Assembly (NCBI RefSeq): GCF_000511385.1 | Contig: NC_023137.1 | Coordinates: 1,309,001-1,373,000, forward strand | DNA: 64,000 bases | Direction of reading: 5' to 3' | Source: Phaeobacter gallaeciensis DSM 26640 | GTDB lineage: Bacteria; Pseudomonadota; Alphaproteobacteria; Rhodobacterales; Rhodobacteraceae | Part shown: in pieces, positions 18,155 through 26,779 of the stretch | Layout: each line of letters opens with the position of its first letter | Position numbering within the stretch: position 1 is the stretch's first letter | The notes under the pieces: model-generated | What the model saw: only the letters and a program-made list of their open reading frames with translations | What the model was told of the DNA's origin: nothing | The model's database searches: none | Position numbers and translations under genes: made by a program

Positions 18155-19447
18155 TCAGCTCTTCGGTTCCGCTGTCAGTCGCTTGGCCAAGAACAAGCTC
18201 AGCCCCGCCGCTGTGAGCAGGAACACGGCACCGACACCCCATGCGACAGGCGTGGAATAGATATCGGCCACCGCTCCTGCGAGGACCAGTCCCAATGCCG
18301 CCCCCAGTTGCTGTATGAGAGATCTCAAGGACAGCATCGTGGACCTCTGACGATCTTCCACGCAGCGATGCAGAATGCTACTTGCAGGCGTTTCGCTTGC
18401 TCCAAGAAGGATGGAGAACAGAAGGAAGACGCCGACATATCCAACGATATCGCCCTGCATCGCCAAGGCCAGCTGAACACCGGCAAGACAGGACAAAAGC
18501 ACCGCAAGCGTGACCGCATGGCGCCGCCTGAAGATACGGCTGAAATAGGGTGACAGCGCGGCACCAAACGCGATTGCAAAAAAGTAACCCGCCGTCAGGG
18601 TGCCAATAGCCGTATTTGCGTAGCGCGCGTCCAGCATGGGCTTTGCGTAGGTCGGCCAGATCACCTCAACCGGATTGGTCGCCATCAGGACCAGGGCCAG
18701 TGCTGCCAGAAGCATGGAGAGTGTGGGATGCCTCAGGGCAAGCGCACCCGCCTCGGCGATCACGGACGGGACGCTGGTGAACCCTTGTCTCAACGCGCTG
18801 GCATTCAACGGGCGTGGGGCTTCGGTGATGGCAAACATCGTGTAGATCAGCACAGCAATCATCACTGCAAAGCTTGCCACATAGGACACATCGTAGATGC
18901 TGAGCCCATACCTCAACGCGGTCATGCCAAACATGTCTGGGAGCAAACCTCCCAAAATCGCGCCGAAGGCGAGGCCCATGGCATTGGCGCCTTGCGCCTT
19001 TGCAAGAGCGGGCTGGACATCCACATTTGGCGCTGCGGTCCTGAATGTCTCAACAAACCAAGCATCAAGCGTGCCTGACCGTAGGGCACGCCCGAACCCG
19101 ATGAAGCCGAAGGAAAGCGCCAGAACAGTGAAGTCACTTGATGACAGAAACAGCGCGAGCGAAATCAGACTGGCGATGACCGCTGCCAGAAAGACCGGTT
19201 TGCGACCAATGGTGTCGGCCAGACCGCCAAACGGCAATTCCATTGCCATCGTCGTCAGCGAGTAGACCCCGAAGAGCAGCGAAATCTGCAACAGGTCCAT
19301 GCCCCGGTCGGTCAGCGCAAGCGCGACCACGGCCACTGTCAGACCCATGGCAAACCGGTCCAGAAACTGGTGGATCTGAAACACCCGGATGTGCCGTTGT
19401 GCGGTGCCTGTCAAGGCTTTGAAAGAGAACTCAATTTCTGTTGCCAT
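18155..19447 (-). CDS. MFS transporter
   Basis: 430 residues, ATG 19447, with about 12 predicted membrane helices. The MFS loop 2-3 signature is present as FGGLADTIGRKPVFL. A central polar loop (about residues 195-215) divides the two six-helix halves. The substrate cannot be inferred. It lies 280 nt behind zinT on the same strand; no terminator is obvious between them and no Zur box is seen in front of this gene, so any link with zinc is unproven. Confidence 0.85.
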   Translation of the reverse strand: MATEIEFSFKALTGTAQRHIRVFQIHQFLDRFAMGLTVAVVALALTDRGMDLLQISLLFGVYSLTTMAMELPFGGLADTIGRKPVFLAAVIASLISLALFLSSSDFTVLALSFGFIGFGRALRSGTLDAWFVETFRTAAPNVDVQPALAKAQGANAMGLAFGAILGGLLPDMFGMTALRYGLSIYDVSYVASFAVMIAVLIYTMFAITEAPRPLNASALRQGFTSVPSVIAEAGALALRHPTLSMLLAALALVLMATNPVEVIWPTYAKPMLDARYANTAIGTLTAGYFFAIAFGAALSPYFSRIFRRRHAVTLAVLLSCLAGVQLALAMQGDIVGYVGVFLLFSILLGASETPASSILHRCVEDRQRSTMLSLRSLIQQLGAALGLVLAGAVADIYSTPVAWGVGAVFLLTAAGLSLFLAKRLTAEPKS

Positions 19448-19607
19448 GGCGCTACCATGTTCCTTTGCCTGCCTCTGCGCAATAGCGTGACCGCAGGAGG
19501 GGCGAGTGAACGGGCATAGAACCAGTCACGCGGACAGTTGCAGCGAAGGGGGCCATGTCCCGTGCTGAGGCCAGGACAGATCATGTCACCTGATCCAGTC
19601 TGCCCAA

Positions 19608-19640
19608 ATAAAAAGCCCCCATCAGACTATGACGGGGGCT
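19608..19640 (-). terminator. intrinsic terminator of fpr
   Basis: On the minus strand a stem AGCCCCCGTCA with TGATGGGGGCT (one G-T pair) is followed by TTTTTA, 50 nt after the fpr stop. Confidence 0.85.
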
Positions 19641-19689
19641 TATAATCGTTTGATAGAGAGGGCGGGTGACAGGCCACCGCCTCTTAGGA

Positions 19690-20598
19690 TCAGTCGAGGA
19701 ACGCCTTCTCAACCACGAAATGCGCTGGTTTCGAGTTGGCGCCTTCCTCAAGACCGTAGGTGTTCTCGAACAGGTCCTTGAGCTCCAGATTGAACGCCAG
19801 GTTGCCGCAGATCATCGCGCGGTCGCTTTCCGGGTTCAGCGGCGGCACGCCTAGGTCTTCAAACGCCTCACCAGAGCGCATCAGATCGGTGATGCGGCCC
19901 ATCTTGGCGCTCTCCTCGCGGGTGGTGGTCGGGTAGTATTTGATCTTCTTCCAGAAGCCTTCGCCGATCACCTCATTCAGGAGCTCGTCGTCCTTCAGGC
20001 TCTCGATCAGTTCACGGCCATAGGTCAGCTCACCTGCTTCGCGGCAGGTGTGGGTGATGATCACCTCATCGAATTTCTCATAGGTTTCCGGTTCGCGCAG
20101 CAGCGAGGCAAAGGGCGCAAAGCCGGTGCCGGTGGCAAAGAACCAGATGCGTTTGCCCGGAACCAGTGCGTCATGCACCAGCGTGCCAACGGGCTTCGGA
20201 CGCAGGATGATCTCGTCGCCCACCTTGATGTGCTGCAGGCGCGAGGTCAGCGGGCCGTCCTGCACCTTGATCGAGTAGAATTCCATTTCCTCGTCCCAGC
20301 TGGGCGAGGCGATGGAATAGGCGCGCAGCAAGGGCTTCACCTTGCCGGTCTTGGGGTCGGGATCGTTCATCAGCCCGATCATCACAAACTCGCCTGAGCG
20401 GAAGCGCAGAGAGGCAGGCCGCGTGCAGCGGAAGGAGAACAGCCGGTCGGTCCAGTGCTTGACCTCGGTCACGGTCTGGGCGTCGGGCAGGGCGGGCACG
20501 GCCTTGGCCGGTTTCGGGTCGGTTGCAGTGTCGGTCACAGCTTCGGTCACGGGTGTCATCTCGTTCATCGGATCCATTACCGGAGGAATATCCGGCAC
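19690..20598 (-). CDS. fpr: ferredoxin--NADP reductase
   Basis: Up to 302 residues from GTG 20598; ATG codons at about 20577 and 20568 are equally possible, and the first 45 residues are Pro/Thr/Val-rich and atypical. The FAD-binding motif RAYSIASPSWDEEMEFYSIKVQ, the NADP-binding block WFFATGTGFAPFASLLR and the C-terminal ending (HFVVEKAFLD) are those of bacterial FNR/Fpr. It reduces ferredoxin or flavodoxin with NADPH. Its position after the cys genes suggests it supplies electrons to the sulfite reductase, though 117 nt separate it from DUF934 and it may have its own promoter. Confidence 0.9.
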   Translation of the reverse strand: MPDIPPVMDPMNEMTPVTEAVTDTATDPKPAKAVPALPDAQTVTEVKHWTDRLFSFRCTRPASLRFRSGEFVMIGLMNDPDPKTGKVKPLLRAYSIASPSWDEEMEFYSIKVQDGPLTSRLQHIKVGDEIILRPKPVGTLVHDALVPGKRIWFFATGTGFAPFASLLREPETYEKFDEVIITHTCREAGELTYGRELIESLKDDELLNEVIGEGFWKKIKYYPTTTREESAKMGRITDLMRSGEAFEDLGVPPLNPESDRAMICGNLAFNLELKDLFENTYGLEEGANSKPAHFVVEKAFLD

Positions 20599-20714
20599 CT
20601 CTGATTAGTCTTTGATACAGGTCAGGAAAACCCCTGTTTTCAGAAACCGGCTCCGCGCGGGGCGCAACGGAACCGGATCTGCGGGGGTATTACCAGAAAG
20701 CGGAGAGGGCTGGC

Positions 20715-21113
20715 TTAGCGCGCGGCGGTGCCGCGCAGGCGGGCCTGGTAATCATGCGCCTGCCAGTTGGCACGGGCAAGCCATTGATCCTGCGGCTGAC
20801 GGGCGGCCAGATCCTCGCTGATCTCCACCTCATCGAAGCCGGAGCGGCGCGCCATAGCATATTGATCCGCCAGCACATGGCCAAAGGCCCGCAGACGTCC
20901 AGTGTAGCCCGCAAGCCGCAGGCGCCGCGCCAGGGTAAAACCCCGGCCATCGGCAAAGCTGGGGAAATGAATACGGATCATCTCTAGCCCCGGCAGTTGG
21001 TTGGAGAGAACCGCCGGATCGGCATCAGGCTGCACCTCAATGGCGGTTTCGCTGTCAAAGCCCACCGTCCAGTTGTCGGGGCCAAAGCCCGCATCGGTCA
21101 CAATCACACTCAT
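20715..21113 (-). CDS. DUF934 protein of the sulfate-assimilation operon
   Basis: 132 residues, ATG 21113, only 3 nt after the cysH stop. The motifs PSFADGRGFTLARRLR, GYTGRLRAFGHVLADQ and SGFDEVEI define DUF934. The family is found next to cysI/cysH in many proteobacteria and is presumed to aid sulfite reduction, but its molecular role is not established. The protein appears soluble. Confidence 0.9.
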   Translation of the reverse strand: MSVIVTDAGFGPDNWTVGFDSETAIEVQPDADPAVLSNQLPGLEMIRIHFPSFADGRGFTLARRLRLAGYTGRLRAFGHVLADQYAMARRSGFDEVEISEDLAARQPQDQWLARANWQAHDYQARLRGTAAR

Positions 21114-21116
21114 CTG

Positions 21117-21896
21117 TCAGGCTCCTGTGCGAATGAATTTGCCATCCACCACGTGGATGCCGCATTCTTCCTTGTCTTGGTTGCGCCAGCGTCCGGCCCG
21201 CGGGTCTTCGCCCTCCTTGACGGGCGAGGTGCAGGGGGCGCAGCCGATTGAGGGGTAGCCCTTGGCCACCAGCGGGTGACGGGGCAATCTGTTTTCGTCC
21301 ATATAGGCGCGCACATCCTGCGGCGCCCAATGGGCCAGCGGGTTGATCTTGATGCGCCCGGTGGGGCCTGTGGCGGTCTCTTCCACCTCGAAGAAGTCCA
21401 ACGCCGCGCGCGATCCGGCCTGAAACCGCTTGCGCCCGGTGACCCAGCCATCAAACGCTTCCAGCGCCTTTTGCAGCGGCGCGGTCTTGCGCAGGGCGCA
21501 GCAGGCGTCAGTGTCAGAGAACCGCAGCGCGCCATAGGGATCTTTCTCAGCGATGTCAGCGGCGCGGATCACCTGCACATTGCGCAGGCCCAGCCGCTCG
21601 CTCACCTCCTGCTGATAGACCAGCGTTTCGGTGAACAACAACTCCGTGTCGACAAAGACCACGGGTGTCATCGGATCAATCACCGCCGCCATATGCAGCA
21701 GTACGACGGATTCCGCGCCAAAGCTGGAGACTAGCGCGATATGGCCTGCATCCTTGAGCGCGCCCTCCATCACGGAGGTGGCAGAGTGGTGGCGGAAGCG
21801 CGCATTGAGCGCATCCACCTGTGTCGTCAGTGCCTCAAGATGCGCACTGCTCGGGCCTTGGCGTGTGTCAGTCGGTAGTGCCGCTGCATTGACCAT
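21117..21896 (-). CDS. cysH: assimilatory adenylyl-sulfate reductase (APS reductase type)
   Basis: 259 residues from ATG 21896; a TTG at 21908 overlapping cysI is the alternative. It reduces adenylyl sulfate to sulfite with thioredoxin. The [4Fe-4S]-binding pairs DACCALRK and GCAPCTSP place it with APS reductases rather than the cluster-free PAPS reductases. SSFGAESVVLLHMAAVID is the ATP-pyrophosphatase-like loop, and the C-terminal KEECGIHV carries the catalytic cysteine. It is packed between cysI and DUF934 in one operon. Confidence 0.94.
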   Translation of the reverse strand: MVNAAALPTDTRQGPSSAHLEALTTQVDALNARFRHHSATSVMEGALKDAGHIALVSSFGAESVVLLHMAAVIDPMTPVVFVDTELLFTETLVYQQEVSERLGLRNVQVIRAADIAEKDPYGALRFSDTDACCALRKTAPLQKALEAFDGWVTGRKRFQAGSRAALDFFEVEETATGPTGRIKINPLAHWAPQDVRAYMDENRLPRHPLVAKGYPSIGCAPCTSPVKEGEDPRAGRWRNQDKEECGIHVVDGKFIRTGA

Positions 21897-21900
21897 GGTG

Positions 21901-23565
21901 CTAAGCAACCTTTTTCTGGGCCTCGGGGTAAAGCGCGGCCTTGAACGGATCCATGCCGACGCGACGATAGGTCTGGAGGAAGGTTTCCTCGGCGCTGTCG
22001 CGCAGAGAGAGATAGGCGGTGATCAGGCGTTCCACCGCAGGCACGATTTCATCATAGGCAAAACCGGGGCCAGTGCGGGTGCCGATGGCGGCGGTTTCAG
22101 TCGCGTCGCCGCCAAGGGTGATCTGGTAGTTTTCCACCCCGGCCCGGTCGAGGCCAAGAATGCCGATGTGACCGACGTGGTGGTGCCCACAGGCGTTGAT
22201 GCATCCGGAAATCTTGATCTGGAGGTGGCCCACATCATGTTCCAGTTTCAGTTCATCAAAACGGCTGGCGATTTCCTGAGCCACTGGGATCGACCGGGCG
22301 GTGGCCAGCGCGCAGTAATCCATGCCGGGGCAGGCGATAATATCGGAGATCAATCCGACATTGGCGGTGGCCAGCCCGTGCTCTTTCAGCCTGGCATGCA
22401 GCGCAGGCAGGTCCGACTTATGGACATGCGGCAGGATCACGTTCTGCTCGTGGCTGATGCGGAGTTCGTTATAGCCGAATTCTTCGGCCAGATCCGCCAT
22501 TCCGCGCATCTGCGCGGCGGTGGCATCGCCCGGTGTCTGGCCATGCGCCTTGATCGAGATGGTGACGATGGCGTGGTTGTCATCGCGGTGCGCGGCCAGA
22601 TTGGTATCCGCCCAGGAACGGAACACCGGATCCGCATCATAGGCGGTCAGATATGTTTCCACATTGCCACCGCGCAGCTTCGGCGGGGTGAAATGCGCCT
22701 TGATTTCCTCCAAAAGCTGCTGATCGGTGCCGTCAAAGGCTTTGCGGCGCTCTTCGAACCGCTCTTCAACCAGCTCGCGGATGGTGTCGATGCCGTTTTC
22801 TAGCACGGTGATCTTGATGCGGGCCTTGTATTTGTTGTCGCGCCGACCCAGCAGGTTGTAGACCGCCAGAACCGACTCCAGATATGGCAGCAGATCGGCC
22901 TGCGGGAGGTAATCGCGGATCACCTTGCCGATGAGCGGCGTGCGGCCAAGGCCACCACCCACAATGACCTCAAACCCGGCCACACCGTCCCGCTCCACCA
23001 TGCGCAGGCCGATGTCATGGGCCTTGGTCACGGCGCGGTCGGTGGAGCTGCCGGTGATGGCGATCTTGAATTTGCGGCCCAGGAACTGGAACTCCGGGTG
23101 ATCAGTGGACCACTGGCGGATCAGCTCGGCATAGGGGCGGGGGTCGGTCAACTCATCCTTGGCGGCGGCGGCAAAATGATCCGAGGTCACATTGCGGATG
23201 GTATTGCCGGAGGTTTGGATCGCGTGCAGGCCAACCTCGGCCAGCGCGTCCAGCATATCCGGCACGTCACGCAGCTTCGGCCAGTTGTACTGGATGTTCT
23301 GACGGGTGGTGAAATGGCCATAGCCCTTGTCCCACTTCTCCGCAAGCAGCGCGAGGGCGCGCATCTGGTCGGAATTCAATGTGCCATAGGGGATTGCCAC
23401 CCGCAGCATATAGGCGTGCAGTTGCAGGTAGAGACCGTTCATCAGGCGCAGCGGTTTGAATTCATCCTCGGTGAGAGAACCGTCAATGCGGCGCTCGACC
23501 TGGGCGCGGAACTGGGCGTTGCGTTCGGCCAGAAAGGCGGTGTCGAAGTCGTTGTACTTATACAT
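21901..23565 (-). CDS. cysI: siroheme nitrite/sulfite reductase CysI
   Basis: 554 residues from ATG 23565 (MYKYNDFD...). It carries out the six-electron reduction of sulfite to sulfide. Siroheme/[4Fe-4S] ligands are visible as CPGMDYC and, about 40 residues later, GCINACGHHHVGHIG. The ferredoxin-type half-repeats include GHFTTRQNIQYNW. The frame is open 60 codons further upstream, but that part is the DUF2849 gene in another frame. The start overlaps the DUF2849 stop by 8 nt. No CysJ flavoprotein partner is encoded here; fpr nearby suggests a ferredoxin-dependent enzyme. Confidence 0.93.
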   Translation of the reverse strand: MYKYNDFDTAFLAERNAQFRAQVERRIDGSLTEDEFKPLRLMNGLYLQLHAYMLRVAIPYGTLNSDQMRALALLAEKWDKGYGHFTTRQNIQYNWPKLRDVPDMLDALAEVGLHAIQTSGNTIRNVTSDHFAAAAKDELTDPRPYAELIRQWSTDHPEFQFLGRKFKIAITGSSTDRAVTKAHDIGLRMVERDGVAGFEVIVGGGLGRTPLIGKVIRDYLPQADLLPYLESVLAVYNLLGRRDNKYKARIKITVLENGIDTIRELVEERFEERRKAFDGTDQQLLEEIKAHFTPPKLRGGNVETYLTAYDADPVFRSWADTNLAAHRDDNHAIVTISIKAHGQTPGDATAAQMRGMADLAEEFGYNELRISHEQNVILPHVHKSDLPALHARLKEHGLATANVGLISDIIACPGMDYCALATARSIPVAQEIASRFDELKLEHDVGHLQIKISGCINACGHHHVGHIGILGLDRAGVENYQITLGGDATETAAIGTRTGPGFAYDEIVPAVERLITAYLSLRDSAEETFLQTYRRVGMDPFKAALYPEAQKKVA

Positions 23566-23866
23566 TTGCTGCGGCCTCCTGTTTGCCGTGGCGATAGTTG
23601 GATGGGCCGGTGCGGCGGAAGTCTTCGCGGAAATGCGTCGGCTCGGGTCCGTTGTCGCCGGATTTCGCATCGGTAAGGTAGATGCCGACCACCCGCAGGG
23701 CGTCTTTCTCCGCTTCCAGAAGGCGCAGCTGCGCCTCGGCCTCATCCTCGATCAGCTCAGCCTCCTGCAGCTCACGGCTCCAGCTATTGGTGTCGGTGAA
23801 ATAGATCACATCGCCCTCAAGCAGGTCATTGGCGGTGATGATTTTCGGGGTAAAGGGACGGGGCAT
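23558..23866 (-). CDS. DUF2849 protein of the sulfate-assimilation operon
   Basis: 102 residues, ATG 23866 overlapping the cysG stop by 1 nt. The motifs RPFTPKIITANDLLEGDVIYF and EKDALRVVGIYLTDAK match DUF2849, a small family restricted mainly to alphaproteobacteria and placed between the siroheme methylase and the reductase. No catalytic motif is visible. The conserved placement suggests an accessory role in siroheme insertion or enzyme assembly (inference). Confidence 0.88.
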   Translation of the reverse strand: MPRPFTPKIITANDLLEGDVIYFTDTNSWSRELQEAELIEDEAEAQLRLLEAEKDALRVVGIYLTDAKSGDNGPEPTHFREDFRRTGPSNYRHGKQEAAANV

Positions 23867-24711
23867 CAGGCAAGCTCCAGTTTCAAATCTGTCAGGGCCT
23901 GGGCGCTGGCGCGCGGGGCAAGGCCGAGGAATGTCAGCGCGGGGCCGGTCAGTTCGGCGGCGGCGAGATCGGTGGGCAGCCGCTCCAGTGTGGTTTCAAC
24001 CACCCGCTGATTGGCGCGCGAGGCGTTTTCAACAATGGTCATCGGTGTGGCGCGGTCCGCGCCATGCATGATCAGGCGGCCCTGCACGAAACGCGCGGAT
24101 TTCTTGCCCATGTAGATGGCGGCCACCTCACCCGGACGGGCCAGCGCAGCCCAGTCGTGATCGGCAAAGCCTTTCATGTCGTGGCCGGTCAGAAACCGCA
24201 CCGAGGCATTGCGCCCGCGCTGTGTCAGGCTCTGGCCGATGGAGGCCACGGCAGCGGAGGCTGCAGTAATGCCCGGCAGGATCTGATAGGCGATCCCGGC
24301 CTCCTCGCAGGCGGTAAGCTCCTCATCGAGACGGCCATAGACGGTCGGGTCGCCGGATTTGAGGCGCAGCACCTTCTTGCCCAGACGCGCATGGGCCACC
24401 ATCCGGGCGCAGATCTCTTCCTGGCTGACCTGCGGGCCGAAGCCCTCCTTGCCGACGTCCTCCAGCACGGCCTGCGGGCCTGCCAGTGCCATGATCTCCT
24501 CGCTGACCAGCCGGTCAAAGAGGATCACATCCGCCTGCAACAGCGCGCGCGCCACTTTCAGGGTCAGAAGATCGGGATCACCGGGGCCGGAGCCTGCAAA
24601 GGCGACCTCTCCCGCCACCAACGAGGCGGAGACGGACCCACAGGCAACGCCCTGCATCGGCAGGGGCGTGCGGGGGGAGAGGGTGTTTGGACCGGTCATC
24701 TGGGGCCTCAT
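23866..24711 (-). CDS. cysG: uroporphyrinogen-III C-methyltransferase (siroheme synthesis)
   Basis: About 281 residues from ATG 24711; ATG 24699, which has GAGG 6 nt upstream, is equally likely, and the frame stays open further. It makes precorrin-2, the siroheme precursor. SUMT motifs are VAFAGSGPGDPDLLTLKVAR, LKSGDPTVYGRLDEE (substrate loop) and ILPGITAASAA. Only the methylase domain is present; the dehydrogenase/ferrochelatase part of a full CysG is absent. It is the first gene of the operon to DUF934 and divergent from an lrp-family gene. Confidence 0.9.
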   Translation of the reverse strand: MRPQMTGPNTLSPRTPLPMQGVACGSVSASLVAGEVAFAGSGPGDPDLLTLKVARALLQADVILFDRLVSEEIMALAGPQAVLEDVGKEGFGPQVSQEEICARMVAHARLGKKVLRLKSGDPTVYGRLDEELTACEEAGIAYQILPGITAASAAVASIGQSLTQRGRNASVRFLTGHDMKGFADHDWAALARPGEVAAIYMGKKSARFVQGRLIMHGADRATPMTIVENASRANQRVVETTLERLPTDLAAAELTGPALTFLGLAPRASAQALTDLKLELA

Positions 24712-24845
24712 CTGGTTTGTTTGACTTACCCTTAGATATAGGAAATATTCCCCCTTATCCGCTATATGGCGCGGCAAATAAGGAAGATTGTTCTAGCTGG
24801 CGGCAGATGCAGGCGGGTTGATCCCCAAACAAGGAGAAAACAGGG

Positions 24846-25325
24846 ATGACAGTGCGGATCGACGGCACGGACCGGAAAATTCTGGCGGAGCTGCAACGCG
24901 ATGCAGGCCAGTCGCTGGACGAAATCGCCCGCCGTGTGGGCAGTTCCAAGACCCCGGTCTGGAATCGCATTCGCAAGCTGCGCGAGGGCGGCGTCATTGG
25001 CCGACAGACCATGGTGCTGGATGCTGAGGCGCTGGGGTTTGAGGCCTGTTTCTTCGTGCTGATCCGCACCTCTGCCCATGAGGCGGAGTGGCAGGCCAAG
25101 TTTTTGAAGGCGTTGCAGGACCGTCCCGAAGTGCAGGAGGCGCATCGCCTTGCGGGGGATATTGATTATATCCTTAAGGTGCGGGTGAAGAACGCCCGTG
25201 CCTATGACAATTTCTATCAGGCGCTGATCTCTGAGGTGCGGGTTCATAATGTGACGGCCCTTCTGTCGATGGAGGAAATCAAATCCACCACGCTTCTGCC
25301 GCTTGAGGCCATCGCCGAGGACTAG
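24846..25325 (+). CDS. Lrp/AsnC-family regulator of the cys operon (inferred)
   Basis: 159 residues, ATG 24846. The N-terminal winged helix-turn-helix (IDGTDRKILAELQRDAGQSL, then RRVGSSKTPVWNRIRKL) is followed by an AsnC ligand-binding ferredoxin-like domain with VQEAHRLAGDIDYILKV. It is divergently placed, 134 nt from the siroheme/sulfite-reductase operon, an arrangement that implies it controls that operon. The shared gap is A/T-rich and holds GGAAATATTCC-like half-palindromes that could be its site. Confidence 0.88.
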   Translation: MTVRIDGTDRKILAELQRDAGQSLDEIARRVGSSKTPVWNRIRKLREGGVIGRQTMVLDAEALGFEACFFVLIRTSAHEAEWQAKFLKALQDRPEVQEAHRLAGDIDYILKVRVKNARAYDNFYQALISEVRVHNVTALLSMEEIKSTTLLPLEAIAED

Positions 25326-25353
25326 GTGCGCGGTTGTCTGGTGCTGCCAAAGG

Positions 25354-25376
25354 AAAGGGGGCGCTGCCCCCTTTTT
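25354..25376 (+). terminator. intrinsic terminator of the lrp gene
   Basis: AAAGGGGGC, a GCTG loop, then GCCCCC-type pairing and TTTTT, 29 nt after the stop. The hairpin is of the same GGGGGCGCTGCCCCC type seen beside other copies of the dispersed repeat. Confidence 0.8.
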
Positions 25377-25412
25377 CGTGGCCTGTCCCTGTGGCACAGC
25401 CCGCATCCCCCG

Positions 25413-25432
25413 GCGTATTTTGGGAAAGGTGA
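25413..25432 (+). repeat. dispersed intergenic repeat, copy B
   Basis: GCGTATTTTGGGAAAGGTGA matches the core GAGTATTTnnnGAAAGRTGA with one mismatch (C for A at position 2). It is preceded by CCCCCG and by the GGGGGCGCTGCCCCC hairpin 40 nt upstream. Confidence 0.55.
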
Positions 25433-25529
25433 CGCGGGCGGCGCGCGCAGCACCTGACCTGGACTGAAGGCTTGCGCGTGGCGGGCGGCCCGGCAATGGT
25501 GAGGCATTTGCTGTTGAGTTGACGTGATC

Positions 25530-26735
25530 ATGCCCATTCCCCCCTCGTCTGAGGCACCTGCGGGTGCAGTGACTGCCCGCCTGATGTTCCTGCTGCTGTT
25601 GTTCTGCGGCACGATCTGCACCGCGATGATTGTGCCTTTCATGAGCTATTTTCTGGTCAAGGGACTGGGCTATGAGCCCTGGGTCATCAGCGTTTACGCG
25701 GGGATGGCGATCAGCCTGACGCTGGCGGCCAACCGGCAATTTGCCCGCCGCATTGATGCTGGCGCGCGGGTGTTTCCGCTGGTCGGACTGGCGGCAGCGG
25801 GGTTTGTGTTTGCCGCCGGATCACTGGCGCTGATGCCGACGCTCTGGGTGGTGCTGAGTGCCGGGGTGCTGGGGTTTGGGATCAGCTCCAGCGCGGTCTC
25901 CACCATGTTCAGCCTCGGCGGCAGTATCGCTGAGCGGCAGGCGATGGACCGGGTGCGGTTCAATGCGCATATGCGGGCCACCACCTCGACCGCTTGGATG
26001 ATTGGCCCGGCTGTAACGTTTCTGATTGCGGATGGCTTTGGGCTGCGGGCGGTGTTTGTGATGGCAGTCGCAGTGTCGATGGTCTGGATCGGTTTGTGGT
26101 GGTTTACACTGCCCCGTGACATCACCGCGATGCCGGGCCGTGCGCCCGCAAAAGATATTTCCGGTCGGATCGCAGTGGCGCCGCAGGGGTTGTGGCTGGC
26201 TGCCGGGTTTGTCTTCTGCCTCTCCACTGCGCATTCGTTGACGTTTTCCGCCTTGCCGATCTTCTATGTGCAGGAGGTGGGCTTGCCTGGTTATGCGCCT
26301 GGATTTGCCTTCAGCGTGAAGACGCTTGTCGAGGTGTTTGCCATCTTCTCAACCCCGTGGGTGATTGCGCGCATTGGCATGTGGCGGGCGCTGCTGGGGG
26401 TTACCGGCCTCGCCATCGTGACAATCCAGTTGTTGGCGGCGGTGCAGAGTTTTCCGCAGATGCTGGCGGGGGCGGCGCTTGAGGGGCTGTACTACGGGTT
26501 CTATGCCAGCCTTGGTATCAGCTATGTGCAGTCCTTTGCGCCGGACACACCCGCCCGCGCTACGGCGATTTACTGGAATACGCTGATGGTGAGCGGGGTG
26601 ATGGCGGGCCCGGCTGTAGGGCTGATTGCACAGGCTTATGATTTTCAGACCGTGATCCGCTGTGCGTCGGTTGTGGCCCTTGTCGCGGGGGCTGTGCTGA
26701 TGGCCGGGCGTCCCCCCAGACGCCAGCCTCTCTGA
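25530..26735 (+). CDS. MFS exporter (SetA/sugar-efflux-like)
   Basis: 401 residues from ATG 25530; a GTG two codons earlier is in frame, and neither has a clear ribosome site. About 12 hydrophobic helices are present, with no long cytoplasmic loop except near residue 200 (RAPAKDISGR). The order of blocks (ICTAMIVPFMSYFLVKGLGYEPWVI and MGFGISSSAVSTMFSLG-like) resembles sugar-efflux MFS proteins such as SetA. Specificity is not determinable. Single gene between lrp and the P450. Confidence 0.78.
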   Translation: MPIPPSSEAPAGAVTARLMFLLLLFCGTICTAMIVPFMSYFLVKGLGYEPWVISVYAGMAISLTLAANRQFARRIDAGARVFPLVGLAAAGFVFAAGSLALMPTLWVVLSAGVLGFGISSSAVSTMFSLGGSIAERQAMDRVRFNAHMRATTSTAWMIGPAVTFLIADGFGLRAVFVMAVAVSMVWIGLWWFTLPRDITAMPGRAPAKDISGRIAVAPQGLWLAAGFVFCLSTAHSLTFSALPIFYVQEVGLPGYAPGFAFSVKTLVEVFAIFSTPWVIARIGMWRALLGVTGLAIVTIQLLAAVQSFPQMLAGAALEGLYYGFYASLGISYVQSFAPDTPARATAIYWNTLMVSGVMAGPAVGLIAQAYDFQTVIRCASVVALVAGAVLMAGRPPRRQPL

Positions 26736-26779
26736 GCCATGGTGGAGGGGCGGGCCGGGGTGGCCCGCCGCAGGGAACC

